Below, piece by piece: positions 23,390-36,120 of a stretch of DNA of 64,000 nucleotides; the stretch's first letter is position 1, and each line of letters begins with the position of its first letter. Under the pieces are notes generated by a model that made no database searches, was not told the DNA's origin, and saw only the letters and a program-made list of their open reading frames with translations. This DNA comes from Terebella lapidaria (taxonomy: Eukaryota > Annelida > Polychaeta > Terebellida > Terebellidae), in the NCBI GenBank assembly GCA_949152475.1, contig OX424570.1:20580694-20644693 (forward strand), given 5' to 3'. The translations under genes were made by a program, and so were the position numbers.

Positions 23390-24470
23390 TGAAACATGTT
23401 GTGCCAACTTCAATTTATGTACACACACAAAAAAGGACAAGATTTGACCAGGTGAAAAAACTTAACAAATTGTTGCTCAAAAGGGCTCAGTTTAACTTAC
23501 TGAAAACTGAGCAGTAAACATATTGAAAATGGAATATGTTCCATTCAAAATTTCAAAACTCTCGGACTCTGCCTACAAATTCATCTGTTGCTTACAAATG
23601 CACCTGTTGCTTCATCAACATAATCCAATCAATGGACAAAACCACACTCATATCACAACTTGTGTTATACATTATACATTTCAGTGCGCGTTATGACGTG
23701 TCATAAGAGTGCGCACGTTCTGACATGCGATTATGAGCTATCAAATCAACGAAACAAAATGATACCAAACCAATAGAAAACTGAACACCAGATACATTCA
23801 AAATATCGAATACTCATCAATAAATTATTATCTATTTAGGATAGTCGAAGATAAAACATTTTTAATCAGTAAACATTATCACTTAACCCTACCAACTATG
23901 CTTCCCACAACGAAGATTTGTTTGTACAACTTCGGATAAATGATATATCACATATGAAACAATCCGGATCTCGAACAATTATACCTGATGTAATCATTTT
24001 AATTCGGTCTTCATATTGCTGTCATGGACGTATTCCATAACTAATTGTTTTGGATTTCAATATTGCTTCAATTGACGACAGAGCAGTAGTATAATAATAA
24101 TACTCCCGCAGGTACATAGAAAACACCATATTTTACACTGTCCGATCATGACTCCAGGATGGTTTTGAATGTGAATTTTAAGTAGAGCTTTCCTTCAAAT
24201 TCAAACGAAATTCATTTCGACGCGGTTTACTCTGTTGGCTTTATGCTACGCTTTTGCTATCCGTGATAGATTGATACATGCAACATGCATTTGCACGAAC
24301 ACTTTGGATTGGTTCCTTGAATAATAGTAAAGTTTCGTCGAGAAACAACTAGCAAATGTATTATTGCCCGAATTGTTTGGTAATTAACCCAGATGTCTGA
24401 TCCTGTTGAATCTCAATCCTGCTGTATGCTAGTAAAAATATCATAACGTTCTACTGCATAATAATAGTAT
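23390..24470. other. Intergenic, no gene seen
   Basis: No domain-bearing frame, repeat end or RNA gene was recognised. Confidence 0.45.
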
Positions 24471-24471
24471 C

Positions 24472-24705
24472 GTGTATCGAGACGGGATTTCTGAACGCCT
24501 CTTTTGCAAGATTCTTAAGAAGTTGTTCGTTTCTAATGTTGTATCAGAATTTAGTATGAAAGGTTACAAACAGGTAATGGTAATGATGAGAGAATGGGTA
24601 GAAAACGTATACTTTGCAGATTATTTCCTAGATACAATACCTGATTTCGACCGTTCGTGTATTACACGCAATGTTCTGCTTGACCGTGTGATAAATTCCA
24701 TGTAA
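24472..24705 (+). CDS. Unrecognised small ORF or terminal exon
   Basis: A 77-codon plus-strand frame preceded by an acceptor-like ATAATAATAG. Its composition looks protein-like (RDGISERLFCKILKKL, VENVYFADYFLDTIP), with amphipathic helices and no low-complexity runs. No family is recognised and no partner exons were found. It may be chance. Confidence 0.25.
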   Translation: MYRDGISERLFCKILKKLFVSNVVSEFSMKGYKQVMVMMREWVENVYFADYFLDTIPDFDRSCITRNVLLDRVINSM

Positions 24706-25055
24706 AAAAAACTCTATAAATGTGGCAATACTGATTATGGTCGTTCACCTAATAAAATGTCATTTTGTTTGGCATTCTACTCAAAATCAATGCGATTTTT
24801 TCTGTCCTTCCTCAGAGAATTGATCGTTTATTGACTAGCGTATTCGAGGCTTCCCATTGAATACTCGCGGAGTTTTGGTATCCTAACACGCAATAATAAC
24901 ACCACTGAAGCGGGCAATAATGAGATCAGTCATGGAATTTGAACAGGTGCGATCAAACATAGCGCTGGTTCAACTGAGGGGATATATCGAATGAAAATGA
25001 AATCTAGTGTTAATATATCGAATATTTCTCACAATAATATCGAATTTGATCTTTG

Positions 25056-25087
25056 TGTGTGTGTGTGTGGGGGGGGGGGGTGGATGG
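25056..25087. repeat. TG microsatellite followed by G run
   Basis: About nine TG units run directly into a run of G. Simple repeat, outside any exon. Confidence 0.9.
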
Positions 25088-25457
25088 GGGAGCAGGTCAA
25101 TATATTGCCTAGATTGGAAATAATTATATTAAAAACCACTATATACAGAAGAAAAAAACTGGAATTCAAACACACTTTGTTTTTAGCATCATTTTTAATT
25201 CTCGCATACAAACAAAATATCAAAAATGGAGACTGGCAACTTTGAATTTGGCACAATTTCCTTACGATTTGTCCTACACAAGACGAATATATACATTTTT
25301 TTCAGTTCGTCACTTATCCATGAACGGAAAATAAATCGCATGAACTCAGGTACACCATATATTATGTGAACGACAAAATATGCATATACAAAGTGAACTT
25401 GAAGCTGACTTATACACGAATTATTATGGCAAAAAAATAATATGCGCCCCGAAGGCA

Positions 25458-27866
25458 TTATTTGCCTTTTACTTTATTTGTTTTCGCTTGTGTTGTAGAC
25501 AGTGCAGGTTTTCCGTTTTTCGAGATGTTCGCGTCCTTCATATCGATTCTCTGCTTGCCGCGTCTATTGGACTGCTTAGATCGCCTACTGCTGGGTCGGC
25601 TGCCGCCATTCGCGCCATTCGATAGCTGGGCTATAATATAATATAATGTAATATATAATATAATATTATACATAATATACATATACATATACATAATATA
25701 CTGCGATGTTAAGAAAAATGCATGTCATAGTAATAATCAACACATTTCGACCATAAAACATAACGTTCAACGTGGTTGGTTATACATGTACATGTAATAT
25801 TGATGTGAAATCAATATCCTAACCTTTATTCACTGACATACAATGTTATTACCAAACGTAACATGGTTGAATTCTTTTGCAATCTCAAATTGGTCCCGAT
25901 ATTTTGTAATAAGTGTATATAAAGTATTACAATTATACCTAGGAAGGTTTCTGTGACCGAGAGTGTATCATTCAGTAGCGGCACATAGCGACAGTCTTCC
26001 GCTTCCCCTATAGAAAATAAACGCCATAACCATGTATCCTTTAGAGCAAACGTTCTAGAGTTAACAGCAACTAGTGGATTTAACGATATACATCAGACCC
26101 AGAGTACATATGTGAAAATTGGCACTATGTGATTATGACATTTATATTTTTGTCACAATTGGGTTATCAATAAAAGTAAATAAATAAATTTATGAAGAGA
26201 TAACGAAGTGTTGACACAGTAGCATGTATTCACTTTCTAGATGGTACGAGCTCTCGGGTGATTGAGGTTAGAGCAATCTCGTGAGATTCCGTCTGTATTT
26301 TGTTTTAACCAACAGTCAGTTTTCAGGATCCTCCCCAGGACTTAAATCTTGATACCCCTATTAACAATTATTAATTAACTCATAGAATAATTAACAGCCC
26401 ACCATGATACATAAATTTACCTTGAATGATATCAAGAAAATTATTTGAAAAGGGGGACGTATAGATGATATTATGATTGAGAGCGCCATACGGCGCTTAT
26501 GGTAGTTAAATGGTTTCAAATACTACTCTTGTTTGTACTCACTATCGACTTTGAGCAGGACGAGAGTTTCCCGGTCCACCAGGATCTCGTCCGCGTACTT
26601 GTTGGGACATTCCCTTAAGTTCTTGAGGTTCCCGCTCTCATCTGACAGGTCAATCTCAGCTGGTATAAAACATTACACTGATAATAATATGTTGAATGAT
26701 GTTCCAAATTTAACACAATCATATAACGTGGGTACACCACATGATTTTGAGGATATCAATAAAAACATCTAATGAAACGTTTTTAAATACATACCAAGCC
26801 CAACCAAATTTGTTTTTTGGTTATGGAAAAACATACCAGTGTGGCTATCGATGAAAGAGCCCAGCAACCGATCAAACAAGTCAGAAATTTCAACATCACG
26901 TATATTACCTACCGTCATCTGCACAGCATCTATCCCGGATGTTCATGAGGAGTGTGACACACCTGCACTGGGGGTTGAAAATACTCTCTTCTCTGTCTGC
27001 ATGAGAACAGATAGTAAATACGGTGGTAAATACGGTTCATTTACAAGCATCAACTAGACATCGTTACCAAGTTTTAGATGGTCATTTTGATGATAATATC
27101 AGTACATATTGGCCACATGTGGAATATACGACAGCCACAAGCGGGGCAGGAAATGCTCACTATTTTCGGAACACTTGATCTCGCCTCCTCGTAGCCTTAT
27201 ATGAGAGTTCATGGAGTTCCATAAAATGTTTATAATTTTTCCTGACAATGGACTTTGTGATTTTGCATGAAGAACTCGGTTGGTTCATTCGGAATGTTTT
27301 ATACATGGATATTGATTCCAAGTTTATCGATAACATGTGTGGGTTGTTCCTTGTTCATCATATGATGTTTGTTTACATTCTGAGCTTGAGTTTATTAATA
27401 TCTTGAACCTGAGTTCGAGTGATCAGCGTGATAATATCTCACGCAGTTCTAAATGACACAAAAAAATAACAATAACTCGTTGTGAAATGAATGAGATTGA
27501 AAGTTGAACAACAGCACCACCGAGACTAATGTAATTGAAGTGGTTTTCATATAATCACAAAACGTTTAAGGTGCGGTATGAGCACATTAGTGAGCTATGG
27601 TATATTTGAGTTGGTGCTAGGGTCCTATCTAACCAATGAGGGGGGTTAGATCACCATGGTGAAAGTCGAATACCGCACCTTACTCCACAAAAGGGGGTCA
27701 AAAATCGTGTCGGTTGCGACATAATGTTCATCAACACTTCAACAGTCTGTGAGTAAAATCAATATTTTCCACTACTCGTACAGAAGTAATATCAATAATT
27801 AACTGAGCGTTTAATTTGATGACTTTCAGTAACCTACTTGCCTCCAAATCGGACAGTGACGAACAT
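25458..27866 (-). CDS. CXorf65-like: CXorf65-like protein, four exons
   Basis: Minus-strand exons 27,842-27,866, 26,913-26,996, 26,543-26,659 and 25,458-25,630 give 132 residues. The protein reads MFVTVRFGD, then IFNPQC, TLLMNIRD, EIDLSDESGNLKNL, CPNKYADEIL and LVLLKVD. This follows the N-terminal pattern of the uncharacterised vertebrate CXorf65 family (MF..V..GD, N..C, LL..IR, DL.DE.G..K.L, YA). A lysine/arginine-rich tail follows. The first intron must use a GC donor (AG/GCAAGT at 27,841-27,840): with the adjacent GT site the next exon meets a stop, while the GC site gives FGD and a continuous frame into a TTCTCATGCAG acceptor. Introns 2 and 3 are GT-AG with matching phase. The biochemical role is unknown. 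Human CXorf65 is somewhat longer. Confidence 0.75.
27100..27330 (+). mobile_element. Penelope-like element 3' tail fragment
   Basis: The stretch with GCCACAAGCGGGGCAGGAAA, then TTCGGAACAC and TTTGTGATTTTG, matches the sequence after the Penelope-like RT at 32,690-32,840 (GCCACTAGTGGGGCAGGAAA, GTATTGATTCCA). It is a 5'-truncated fragment lying in intron 1 of the CXorf65-like gene. Confidence 0.6.
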
Positions 27867-27869
27867 TAT

Positions 27870-29820
27870 CACAGATATCCTTGGTATATAATCCGTGTGA
27901 AATAGCCACTCTTCTATGAGATATTCATTCGTCCACCTGGCGAATAAATGCAGTATACATGTACAAAACGTGAACAAGTATTCATAAACGCATATCCATA
28001 GACAAATGTTCGTGGTAATAACCATTTGGGCCCAAGTATCATACACTGCGCCTTCCTCTATATTCAACGAGGATTAAACAGGTGATAGACGGATTAAATG
28101 GCATTCATTTAGTGGACGAGTAGTATTAAGGCGCAGTGTTTACATGGGCCATAATGGGTTCAGTGAATAATCCAATGGATAATCATCATAATCCGCAAGT
28201 CAGCTGCTCTAGTTATACAGGAGTAATCGCCTAGAAATGGATCACACACTAATATTATAGTGAATAATTATACGGAAAATCAACTCACACCGACATCGAA
28301 CAAAGCTATTTAATTGAACGTCATCAAGGATAATTCGTTGCAAGAGAATACAAGCCAGTACGCTACACACAGGGCAATCATATTTCAAGCGATTAATTGC
28401 CAGTTGCCAGACGGCGCTAAATGACACTTTGAGGACATTTATCGAGTAGTACGGTAAACACCATAAGTACCCCACGCAAAGATTCGAGTGAGTACGGTAG
28501 GGTCGATAGCTTGATCTTGTGTTTTTGGAGTGTTCTGTATTATAGTCCGTCTGCTAGAATACTCCAAGGGGCATGTCCATGAGAGAAATCAGGCTTATTT
28601 TGTTCGTTATTTTCTTTACATTTCTAGCGATATAAACTGACAAGGGGTTCTGGCGTGTATTTGTCAGGATTATTATGCATGTTCATGCCCACGACACACG
28701 TTTGACAAAGTTGGGTTTATATAATCAACATTTGACTAAGTTTGTCGTTCACCGCAATGTCCCTGACAAAATTACAAATTGTCCTCAGCACAGAGAGATA
28801 AACAGTCGACCAAATATATCCATTCTTTAGGGTGTAAATTTATTACTGTCAACCTGAGAAATCGATATACCGGAGGAGACGATGCCGAATATAAGTACCA
28901 CTCGTAACGAAATTGACATAGCTACATAATGCTTTGAATATCATGAGAAAAAGACCGCCAAATCCCCTCGTTTTCCTAAAAATGAAATATACACAACAAT
29001 AATTACCTGTGTGAAATATAATTTCCCTCAGTCCGATTGCTTGAATCCAGGCTATTTGGATCCAATTTAATATGTCCCGTTGAGCAAAATCACATATTCC
29101 TGGTACTCGCAGTTCAGGCCAGCGGGCCACCTAATCATATTCCTTCCGCCTCTACGATCGACTAAACAATCCACGTAAAAAGGGCATACATCTGACTATA
29201 TTACACGTTCATCAATACCACATACAAGACATACAGGGCATCCCGCCTCTTTATATGCACGATCGAAGGGCCCGCCAAGCGGGGCAAATGTTGACAAGAT
29301 TTCAAAGTGGCGCATAGAAACGGCGGCCCTCAATGACTGCGAAGGTAGCGTTTATAGTCCGCTTCTGTCGCGGTTATCGACCGCGCATCGCGGGGTCAGG
29401 CTTTTGTTTCATGGGGACACGAAACTTCCATTGATCTCTATCATGGCGAAAGTGTATAATGGCCGTACTGTCTATAGTAGCCTTGATATTTTCATGGGAA
29501 TAATACAAATAATTTGATATATAAAGTACTTTATGAGGAATCTAGAATTTCATTTTGAATGGATTATTGCCAGATTGTCACAATATAGGAATAAGTTGGA
29601 AGATCCAGAGAGCAGACTCCATCACAACAAAATAAGTGAAAATGAGGGACGCCATTTAAACATTATTACTTTCAGGCGGAAAACTTGTAGAGACGCAAAA
29701 TGACATGACATCAGACATATGCATAATTATTGTACTGTATTCCTACCACTACATTACATATATAGAGTATGGCTCAAGTAGGATTAGATCAAACAAGTGA
29801 GTCAGACAATTGACGCAGAA
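27870..29820. other. Intergenic, no gene seen
   Basis: No exon with a recognisable domain. 29,290-29,430 is richer in CpG than its surroundings (CGGCGGCCC, TCGCGGTTATCGACCGCGC) and could be a promoter or part of an unknown repeat. Confidence 0.4.
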
Positions 29821-29827
29821 AAAGTAA

Positions 29828-29913
29828 TGGTTTCTATTGCAAAATGTTGTATGTTTGTTGTTGGAATCATCAAAATTTGGCTGTATTGGTGGTAATAGAT
29901 CGATACTTACAGT
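29828..29913 (-). repeat. Dispersed repeat R, copy
   Basis: On the minus strand it reads GTAAGTATCGATCTATTACC, then ACCAATACAG, then an exon-like stretch with the TTTTGATGAT motif. It matches the copies at 2,865 and 52,862. Confidence 0.5.
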
Positions 29914-30563
29914 CAATCAAATTCTTGAAGTTGGTCATACTTCATACGAGTTTGTCAAAATGTGCAAACAATTCGTGAAGCCTTAACTTATGGAAGCATA
30001 CTTCGTGACAGTTCGTGATGAAACAACAGGTTATGTGGATGATCAAAGTATGCTCCCATATTACTACACGATTTTCGGAAGGTTTTGAAGGAATTTTCAA
30101 CATTTTGATTGAGTATGATATGTGATGGAAATATACGAATTTACAAAAATGATCGCAAACACTGTGATCTATATGGTCCATAAATAAAAATAAACGATTA
30201 AAAGTGTTGCGTATTCAATTTTTGAAATATTCCAACCAATTCAGTACGAACCGTGAGAATCAGACAGACGTCCATGCACTAATTACGACACAATGTCGTA
30301 TATAGACAATATTTCGATCGAAATCTTCCGCTGAGCTCACTCTTCACGACTCCCTGATTTGATCATGCATAATCAGGTACGCTGTAGAGTGTAATAACAC
30401 GGTCATACACCCTGCACAGTCAATTATAGATGCACATCGGTTCCAGCACATCGAATACACGAGGAAAAATAGTAACTACAAATTGACAAAAATGGAAAGT
30501 ATGTAATTTCGGGAAATCATACATGTAAAGTAGTCGCTGACTATGTACAGTGTACTCCAGAAG

Positions 30564-31001
30564 TAGCACTATTCACGGGCAGAGCCCTATCCAACCACAG
30601 GCTACAATGTTCCAATCTAAGATTTGACGCCAAAAGTCCCAAAAGGGGATATTTCCAGGATTATGACATCACACCCATCATCAGCTGATTGTATGATGCT
30701 CCCTGATTGGCTAATGTGAGTGGCAGCTTTTTAGTATGACAAAACTGCACCATGATGACAATGTAAACAAACAGCTGTCAAGTGGCAAAGTATGGAATTA
30801 ACTTAAAATTGAGGGACATAAATCGTTTGAAACAACTGAGAGGGGGAGAAAATGATACACACTATGTATTCCAGGCATTCAGAACATGTTTTGTTCTGAA
30901 ATAAGTTCACAAATTCTGACCCACTGTGACAGGGTATCAGGCGAAACCCGTTGTTGGCTCAGGAAGGGACTAGCACTTAACTCTGTTATTGGGCTGAACT
31001 A
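30564..31001 (-). mobile_element. 438-bp MITE 'M', copy B
   Basis: Same length as the copy at 6,543-6,980, in inverted orientation, and about 85-90 per cent alike by eye. It is flanked by the 9-bp duplication CTCCAGAAG at 30,555-30,563 and 31,002-31,010. No coding capacity. Confidence 0.82.
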
Positions 31002-31804
31002 CTCCAGAAGACACCATGTAAATTGACGACCACAGTTATTTTATGACCTCTGAGTTTCTACCTTGGTCGTCATCGAATAATTGGTCGGTATTATTCTTAT
31101 TCTAAGATATGGTAGATTGCATTCAAAATTTTGATTTAGAAAAATTATGAAATCATACACCTTTTGTTCGAAGTTCATCTTCATTATGACCACTGTTATT
31201 AGCCAAAGAACGTTGCAGACGTTGCTCCATTACGACGTTTAAAATGACGATGTGTCTACTGATATTTATGTAATTTTTGGTATATCGATCACTGCCATGG
31301 TTACCTTGTCACATTGGTCAACTGTTCGACTCAGCAGCCGGTTCCACTACGACACCGTATAAGCCAATAGGAATCATAAGGTACATGTAGTTAATATATA
31401 AATGGTAGTAAAATGTGAATACTGGAATAATAGGCACCGTTCTAGTATGTTACTATCTGTCGTTTTCATTCATGATATTTATTCACAACAACTGTTTCAA
31501 CTTTTCATTCATTAAAATCAACAGATATTCCTTGATCCAGTTTCCAGGTATCTATCTGATCATGTTGCTTTTAGCTTGTGTCGTTCCATTATAGGTTGAC
31601 ATAACGTCATCAGATAGTTTCCAAGCACTCTTTCTGTGGCAACACTGATCCAATCATAATGCTCGACTTCCTCCAGTGAAATACTCTGTTTGCTTTGTTC
31701 GTGGTATTTGGTATGTGGCATAGCTGTGTTAGGACATCATGCATTCGTTAATCTGATACCAATGAGTGTCCTTGTTGGTAACTATATTAGTGCTGATCTT
31801 TACA

Positions 31805-31905
31805 GGTGTTATTACGGGTTTGTAATAACAAACCCTCTAAAAAGGGACAACGTTTGTAATAACAAACCCTCTAAAAAGGGACATTGTCCCTCTAAAAAGA
31901 GACAA
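31805..31905. repeat. Short tandem repeat, ~37-bp unit
   Basis: GTTTGTAATAACAAACCCTC followed by TAAAAAGGGACAACG recurs about two and a half times. TTTGTAATAACAAA is itself a small palindrome. It lies just before the Penelope-like RT. Confidence 0.75.
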
Positions 31906-31954
31906 CGTCGGTACCACTATATTGTAGTTAAATATAATACCGCTTATTTTGTTA

Positions 31955-32840
31955 AAGGCGATCTCTGATGCCCCATACAAATATACTGAAATAGATGTGG
32001 TGAATATGGGTAATTTTCTGATTGATAATATTTTCGTGGGATTTTGGTGGTCGAATATTTCTACAAACTATTGGTATTCCCATGGGTACAAACTGTGCAC
32101 CATTATTGGCAGACCTGTTTTTATACTCATATGAATCAGGTTGTATCCAACATTTACAACGAGGAGGTTCTAAAAAACTAACACGTGATTTTAATTTCAC
32201 TTTCCGATACATAGAGAATGTATTGTCGCTAAATAATCCCAAGTTTGGTGATCATTTGGATGTCATATATCCTAAGGAACTTGAAATTAAGGATACTACA
32301 GACTCCGCTAATTTTTCCAACTATCTAGACCTGACGTTGGAGATTGATAATGATTCTAACCTGTCAACTAGATTATATGACAAACGTGATGATTTAAATT
32401 TTTCCATAGTCAATTTCCCTTTTCTAAGCAGCAACATTCCTATGTCACCAGCATATGGTGTGTTTGTTTCTCAACTTATACGCTATTCCAGAGCTAGTTG
32501 CAAATATGAGGACTTTGTCTATCGAAGTGCCCAGCTAGTCTCTAAACTGCTTCGACAAGGATATGCTATACCAAGACTTATAGCTGCGTTTAAGAAATTC
32601 TATGGACGTCATCATGATCTGATTGATAAATACCCAAATCCATGTCTGCCATGCAACTAGATCTATTTTCATGTTCATTTTGGGGAATTCATGACGGGTG
32701 CCACTAGTGGGGCAGGAAATATTTCACTCACTCGCTCAGTCTTTCCGGTCCCCGGACTATGAGATTGGATAACGGACCCTGTTTTGTTTGCTCGGAATAC
32801 TTAATACTGGGTATTGATTCCACGTCTTTGTTATATAATG
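31955..32840 (+). mobile_element. Penelope-like retroelement, RT fragment
   Basis: The frame 32,022-32,660 encodes part of a reverse transcriptase with GIPMGTNCAPLLADLFLYSY, FTFRYIENVLSL and YLDLTLEI, ending with LLRQGY and FKKFYGRHHDL. The style matches RTs of Penelope-like elements common in marine invertebrates. The catalytic FRYxDD position reads FRYIEN. A frame change near 32,040 separates the upstream piece (SDAPYKYTEIDVVNM). A GGGGCAGGAAA tail follows. No endonuclease domain was seen. This is an old 5'-truncated copy. The Penelope assignment rests on RT style only. Confidence 0.72.
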
Positions 32841-34820
32841 TCTCATCCCTTGGACGTTTTGCTGGTCAGTTAAATAAAGTGAGTTAATTATTGAGCAGTT
32901 CATTGGGCTGTTGAAACAGAAGTTCAATAAAGGGAAAAATGCGAGAATGAGAAAAACGCATACAGAAGAGTACACACAAACAACAAACAACATCTGTATC
33001 AAACTGAACATTCCATCAAATTGTGCAGATTTTAATTCAAAACTATTCTCATGTCATCTCAAATATCATAAACTCAAATGCAAAATCTCACGATAATTGA
33101 TTTACGCGTCATTCACCACAATGAAGAAGATCGTCAGTGCGTTGCGATGGCGCATTCATTAATGGAATTAGATTCAGTTATCGGAGAAATTCAGCGTGGT
33201 TGATGTGGGTGTTGATAAACGTGCTGAATTCCAACACACTTCTGCAAATTGTCCTTCTGTTGCATAAATATGGAGTCAAGTAATCCCACAAGGTAATTAA
33301 AAGTCGTGACATGTTACAATTCCATGTAATGTTTTTGCCGGAGAAATAAACTGGGCTGAAAAATCTTTAACTTTGACGATTTAAAAAGGCATGATAACAT
33401 AGATGGAGCTCTGATTTTGTATTTCTTTGATATCCGGAATTTCATTTCGCTAGTTGATTTCCCTGCGTAATCTAATAAATGTTGGACAATTATGAAGGTG
33501 ACTGTCATACGTTATACAATGGGAAAAGGACCCTCCCTGTAAACGATGACAATAATCGATGCAAATTTTATTTGAAAATAATATGAAAATAATCGTTGTT
33601 TTATTATTTGTTGCTGACGTCTTGGAGATTTATATTTATTAAATACAGACATGTTTTTAGGGTACCGGACCTATGCCGTAATATTCCGATAACGTAACGG
33701 AATGGCAAGTCACTGACAGTGAAATCCTGGTCTTTGACGGATCATCTTTTCATCATTGAGGTTCACCAAATTCGCGAAGTAGTGAAGCGACTATAGTTTT
33801 GCAAGCTGGCTACACACATAAACAAGTCACTGCCTGTTTTGATCCATTTCCATCCAAGAAGAATTTTCTGGCATTGATTTTCTTGGGCTTTCTTGGTATG
33901 GAGCCGTATAGAGTAAAATTGTAGAACACATCACGATAGAGCTTAAATATTGGCACATTTGAATGAGAAATCATATATTGCGGTTTCAGTGGTGACTTTG
34001 AATTTGACCTGTAATGACATTGAAAGGTCAATACGGCTTTTCTACTTTGGCAGCCATTTTCTCGAAATCTGTTCAGTAACGTTTTCTCTAATTGACGAAT
34101 ATGACTTCTCATATATGTACCCCTATGAATGCTTGTGGTGTTAGAGGTTTCGTTGTTCTTGAATCACCGGTCTGCTTGTAGCGGCCGTTCTGATTTTCCG
34201 ACGGATCGGCGAAAAAAGTTTCTAGGCCCGGAATTGAACTGATTGGACTTTGATAAGTTTTTCTTTTCATAATTGGAGCTGTGCATAGTGAACTCCTAGA
34301 ATACTTGAAGATAGAGCTTAAATGTTGAAACATTCAAATTTAACGTCATTTAAACGTCGTAAGGGAAGTCAGAAACAGTGATTTCAGTGCTGGTGACGTT
34401 GAATTTGACCTTGATGATCAAGTGTGGCTCAGCTTTATAAATTTCTCTGGTAAACTTTCTTAGCCCTTGGACTAGCTAATTTTAAACTAGTATTTCCGCG
34501 TATTACGCGATACATTTGTTTCTCTATTTCCAATTACCATGATTGCGTATGTATACATAACACATACTAAAACGATCCCATACGCCCATCCTTAAACCAT
34601 ACGACCATCCTTACGAGATTAAACGTTATATACAGGCTACATTTCCTTACTTTATGTGGTACTCATTCATCACAGGAGTGGCCATTCGTTTCAATTTGTT
34701 CGGTACAATTGCTGTCTGAAAATGGTATTGGGTTAAGTTGATTACATCTGAAGCTTACTTACAGATGTACCAATAAAATAGTAAGTGTGTCTGATGTGCT
34801 CTGTAATATATTAGGGTTTA
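32840..34820 (+). repeat. Segmental duplication U-A
   Basis: Noncoding segment that aligns by eye with 39,840-40,900 (U-B) and 49,240-50,960 (U-C), same orientation. Landmarks shared by all three are GCGATGG then GCATTCATTAATG near 33,150, and ACAGGCTACAT near 34,640. It is interrupted at about 33,655-34,490 by an unrelated stretch with its own internal repeat. No open frame is conserved among the copies. Confidence 0.65.
33655..34490. repeat. Insert in U-A with ~380-bp internal direct repeat
   Basis: A block starting at GATAGAGCTTAAAT (33,936) and holding GTGACTTTGAATTTGACCT recurs at 34,310-34,410. U-B and U-C lack this stretch, so it was probably inserted. No coding frame or clear ends were seen. 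Confidence 0.45.
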
Positions 34821-35313
34821 GGCTACTTTATTAACAGTCCCGTGCTTGTGTAGCACTATACGTACAATTATCATATACAGTAATAATTATTAATAGTGTT
34901 GGGTCACTATTATATATACAGAACTGACAATGTGTAGTTTTACGCAACTGATGTTCCCATCTAAATGCGAAAAGGAATACGCTATATTTGGAATTTGTTA
35001 CTGTTGGGTAGGTATCAAATTCCTCGAAACAGCTTAATTCCTAATCCTGGTGGAATGATACCGACCTTCGTGATAATTAATGGATGATGTTATATCAGCC
35101 ACCTGTACCAAGTCAGCAACAAATCACATGTTAAAAAAAAAGACTCATAGTAATTGACCAAGGGTTTAACAACAGTTAATTTTACCCTGCACTGAACTGG
35201 TAATTACCAGTGATATAGATCTAGTGGTATCAACAAATATATAGTACATGTCTACTTCGAATCGTCAATTGCAAAGAAATCACGTATTGTTTTCATTTCA
35301 GTAATTATTTAAA

Positions 35314-36020
35314 CCTATGTCACACAGCCACTACGTATAATCTGCGCATATTACACGCTTGAAATTTTGGTCATTCGTGATACATGTACGATATACGTAA
35401 TTCGTAAGTGTTTCATGCGTCTTTCATACGTCGATGTGCGCAGATGTCCGTCGAGGGTTTCGGCAAACGGGTCTTTACGTGATTTCGGATTTGAGCTGGT
35501 CACAACTTTTGGTCGGTTGAGATTTGCACAGTTTATGCGTATTTTACGTATTCACGTTACGCTTAAATCACGTGAAGATCCGTCTGCCAAAACCCTTGAC
35601 GTCATTTATACGCGATTCATTCGTTCTTTACGTGGATGTTATGCAATGGACCATTTTACGCTGCCATGGAAGCGCGTGTTCTGCCCTCAGTAGCCATTGG
35701 TCTGTTTGACCTACGGAAATTAACGGGTAATACCAGATATTCATGAGGTCCGAGTGGGTTCTGTGAAATGGTCCATTCATTCGTGGTTCTCAGTGTTTTA
35801 TGCGTGGGAATTCCTGCCGGTCTGTGACCAGATTTGCCTTTTTCGTGCATTTACGTGTTCTTTGCGTGGTTTATTCGTACTTCTTCCGTGGTTTCAGCGT
35901 GATTAATTCGTGATACATCTTTCAAAATTTCAAGTAAAAACTTTTCCACGTATATCCACGTATGACCAATTTTCATAGTGTAATATGCGCAAATTGTGCG
36001 TAGTGACTGTGTGACATTGG
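35314..36020. mobile_element. CpG-rich MITE with ~70-bp terminal inverted repeats
   Basis: The left end (CCTATGTCACACAGCCACTA) and the reverse complement of the right end (CCAATGTCACACAGTCACTA) stay about 80 per cent alike for some 70 bases. GCGCATATTACAC is shared exactly. The interior is full of ACGT and CGTG words, unlike the AT-rich neighbours. No transposase and no clear target duplication. The frame at 35,367-35,693 crosses a TIR and is not taken as a gene. Confidence 0.7.
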
Positions 36021-36120
36021 CTTGACACTATCGTTTTCGAGTGCATAATTCCACCCATGCAACTCCGATTAACCGTGGTTGATAATAAATTAACCTGGCA
36101 CTAAAAACTGGATATTTATT

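Noticed and set aside
24991-25256. Frames across the TG/G microsatellite
   Set aside because: Simple-repeat translation.
27836-27842. GT donor at 27,837-27,836 for CXorf65-like exon 1
   Set aside because: It leads to a stop in exon 2 with the natural acceptor; the GC donor keeps the frame.
27834-28067. 77-codon minus-strand frame as a longer first exon of the CXorf65-like gene
   Set aside because: The upstream residues are not family-like; only the last Met (MFVTVRFG) fits the family start.
35367-35709. Plus-strand frames in the CpG-rich MITE
   Set aside because: They overlap a terminal inverted repeat and have repetitive, non-protein-like composition.
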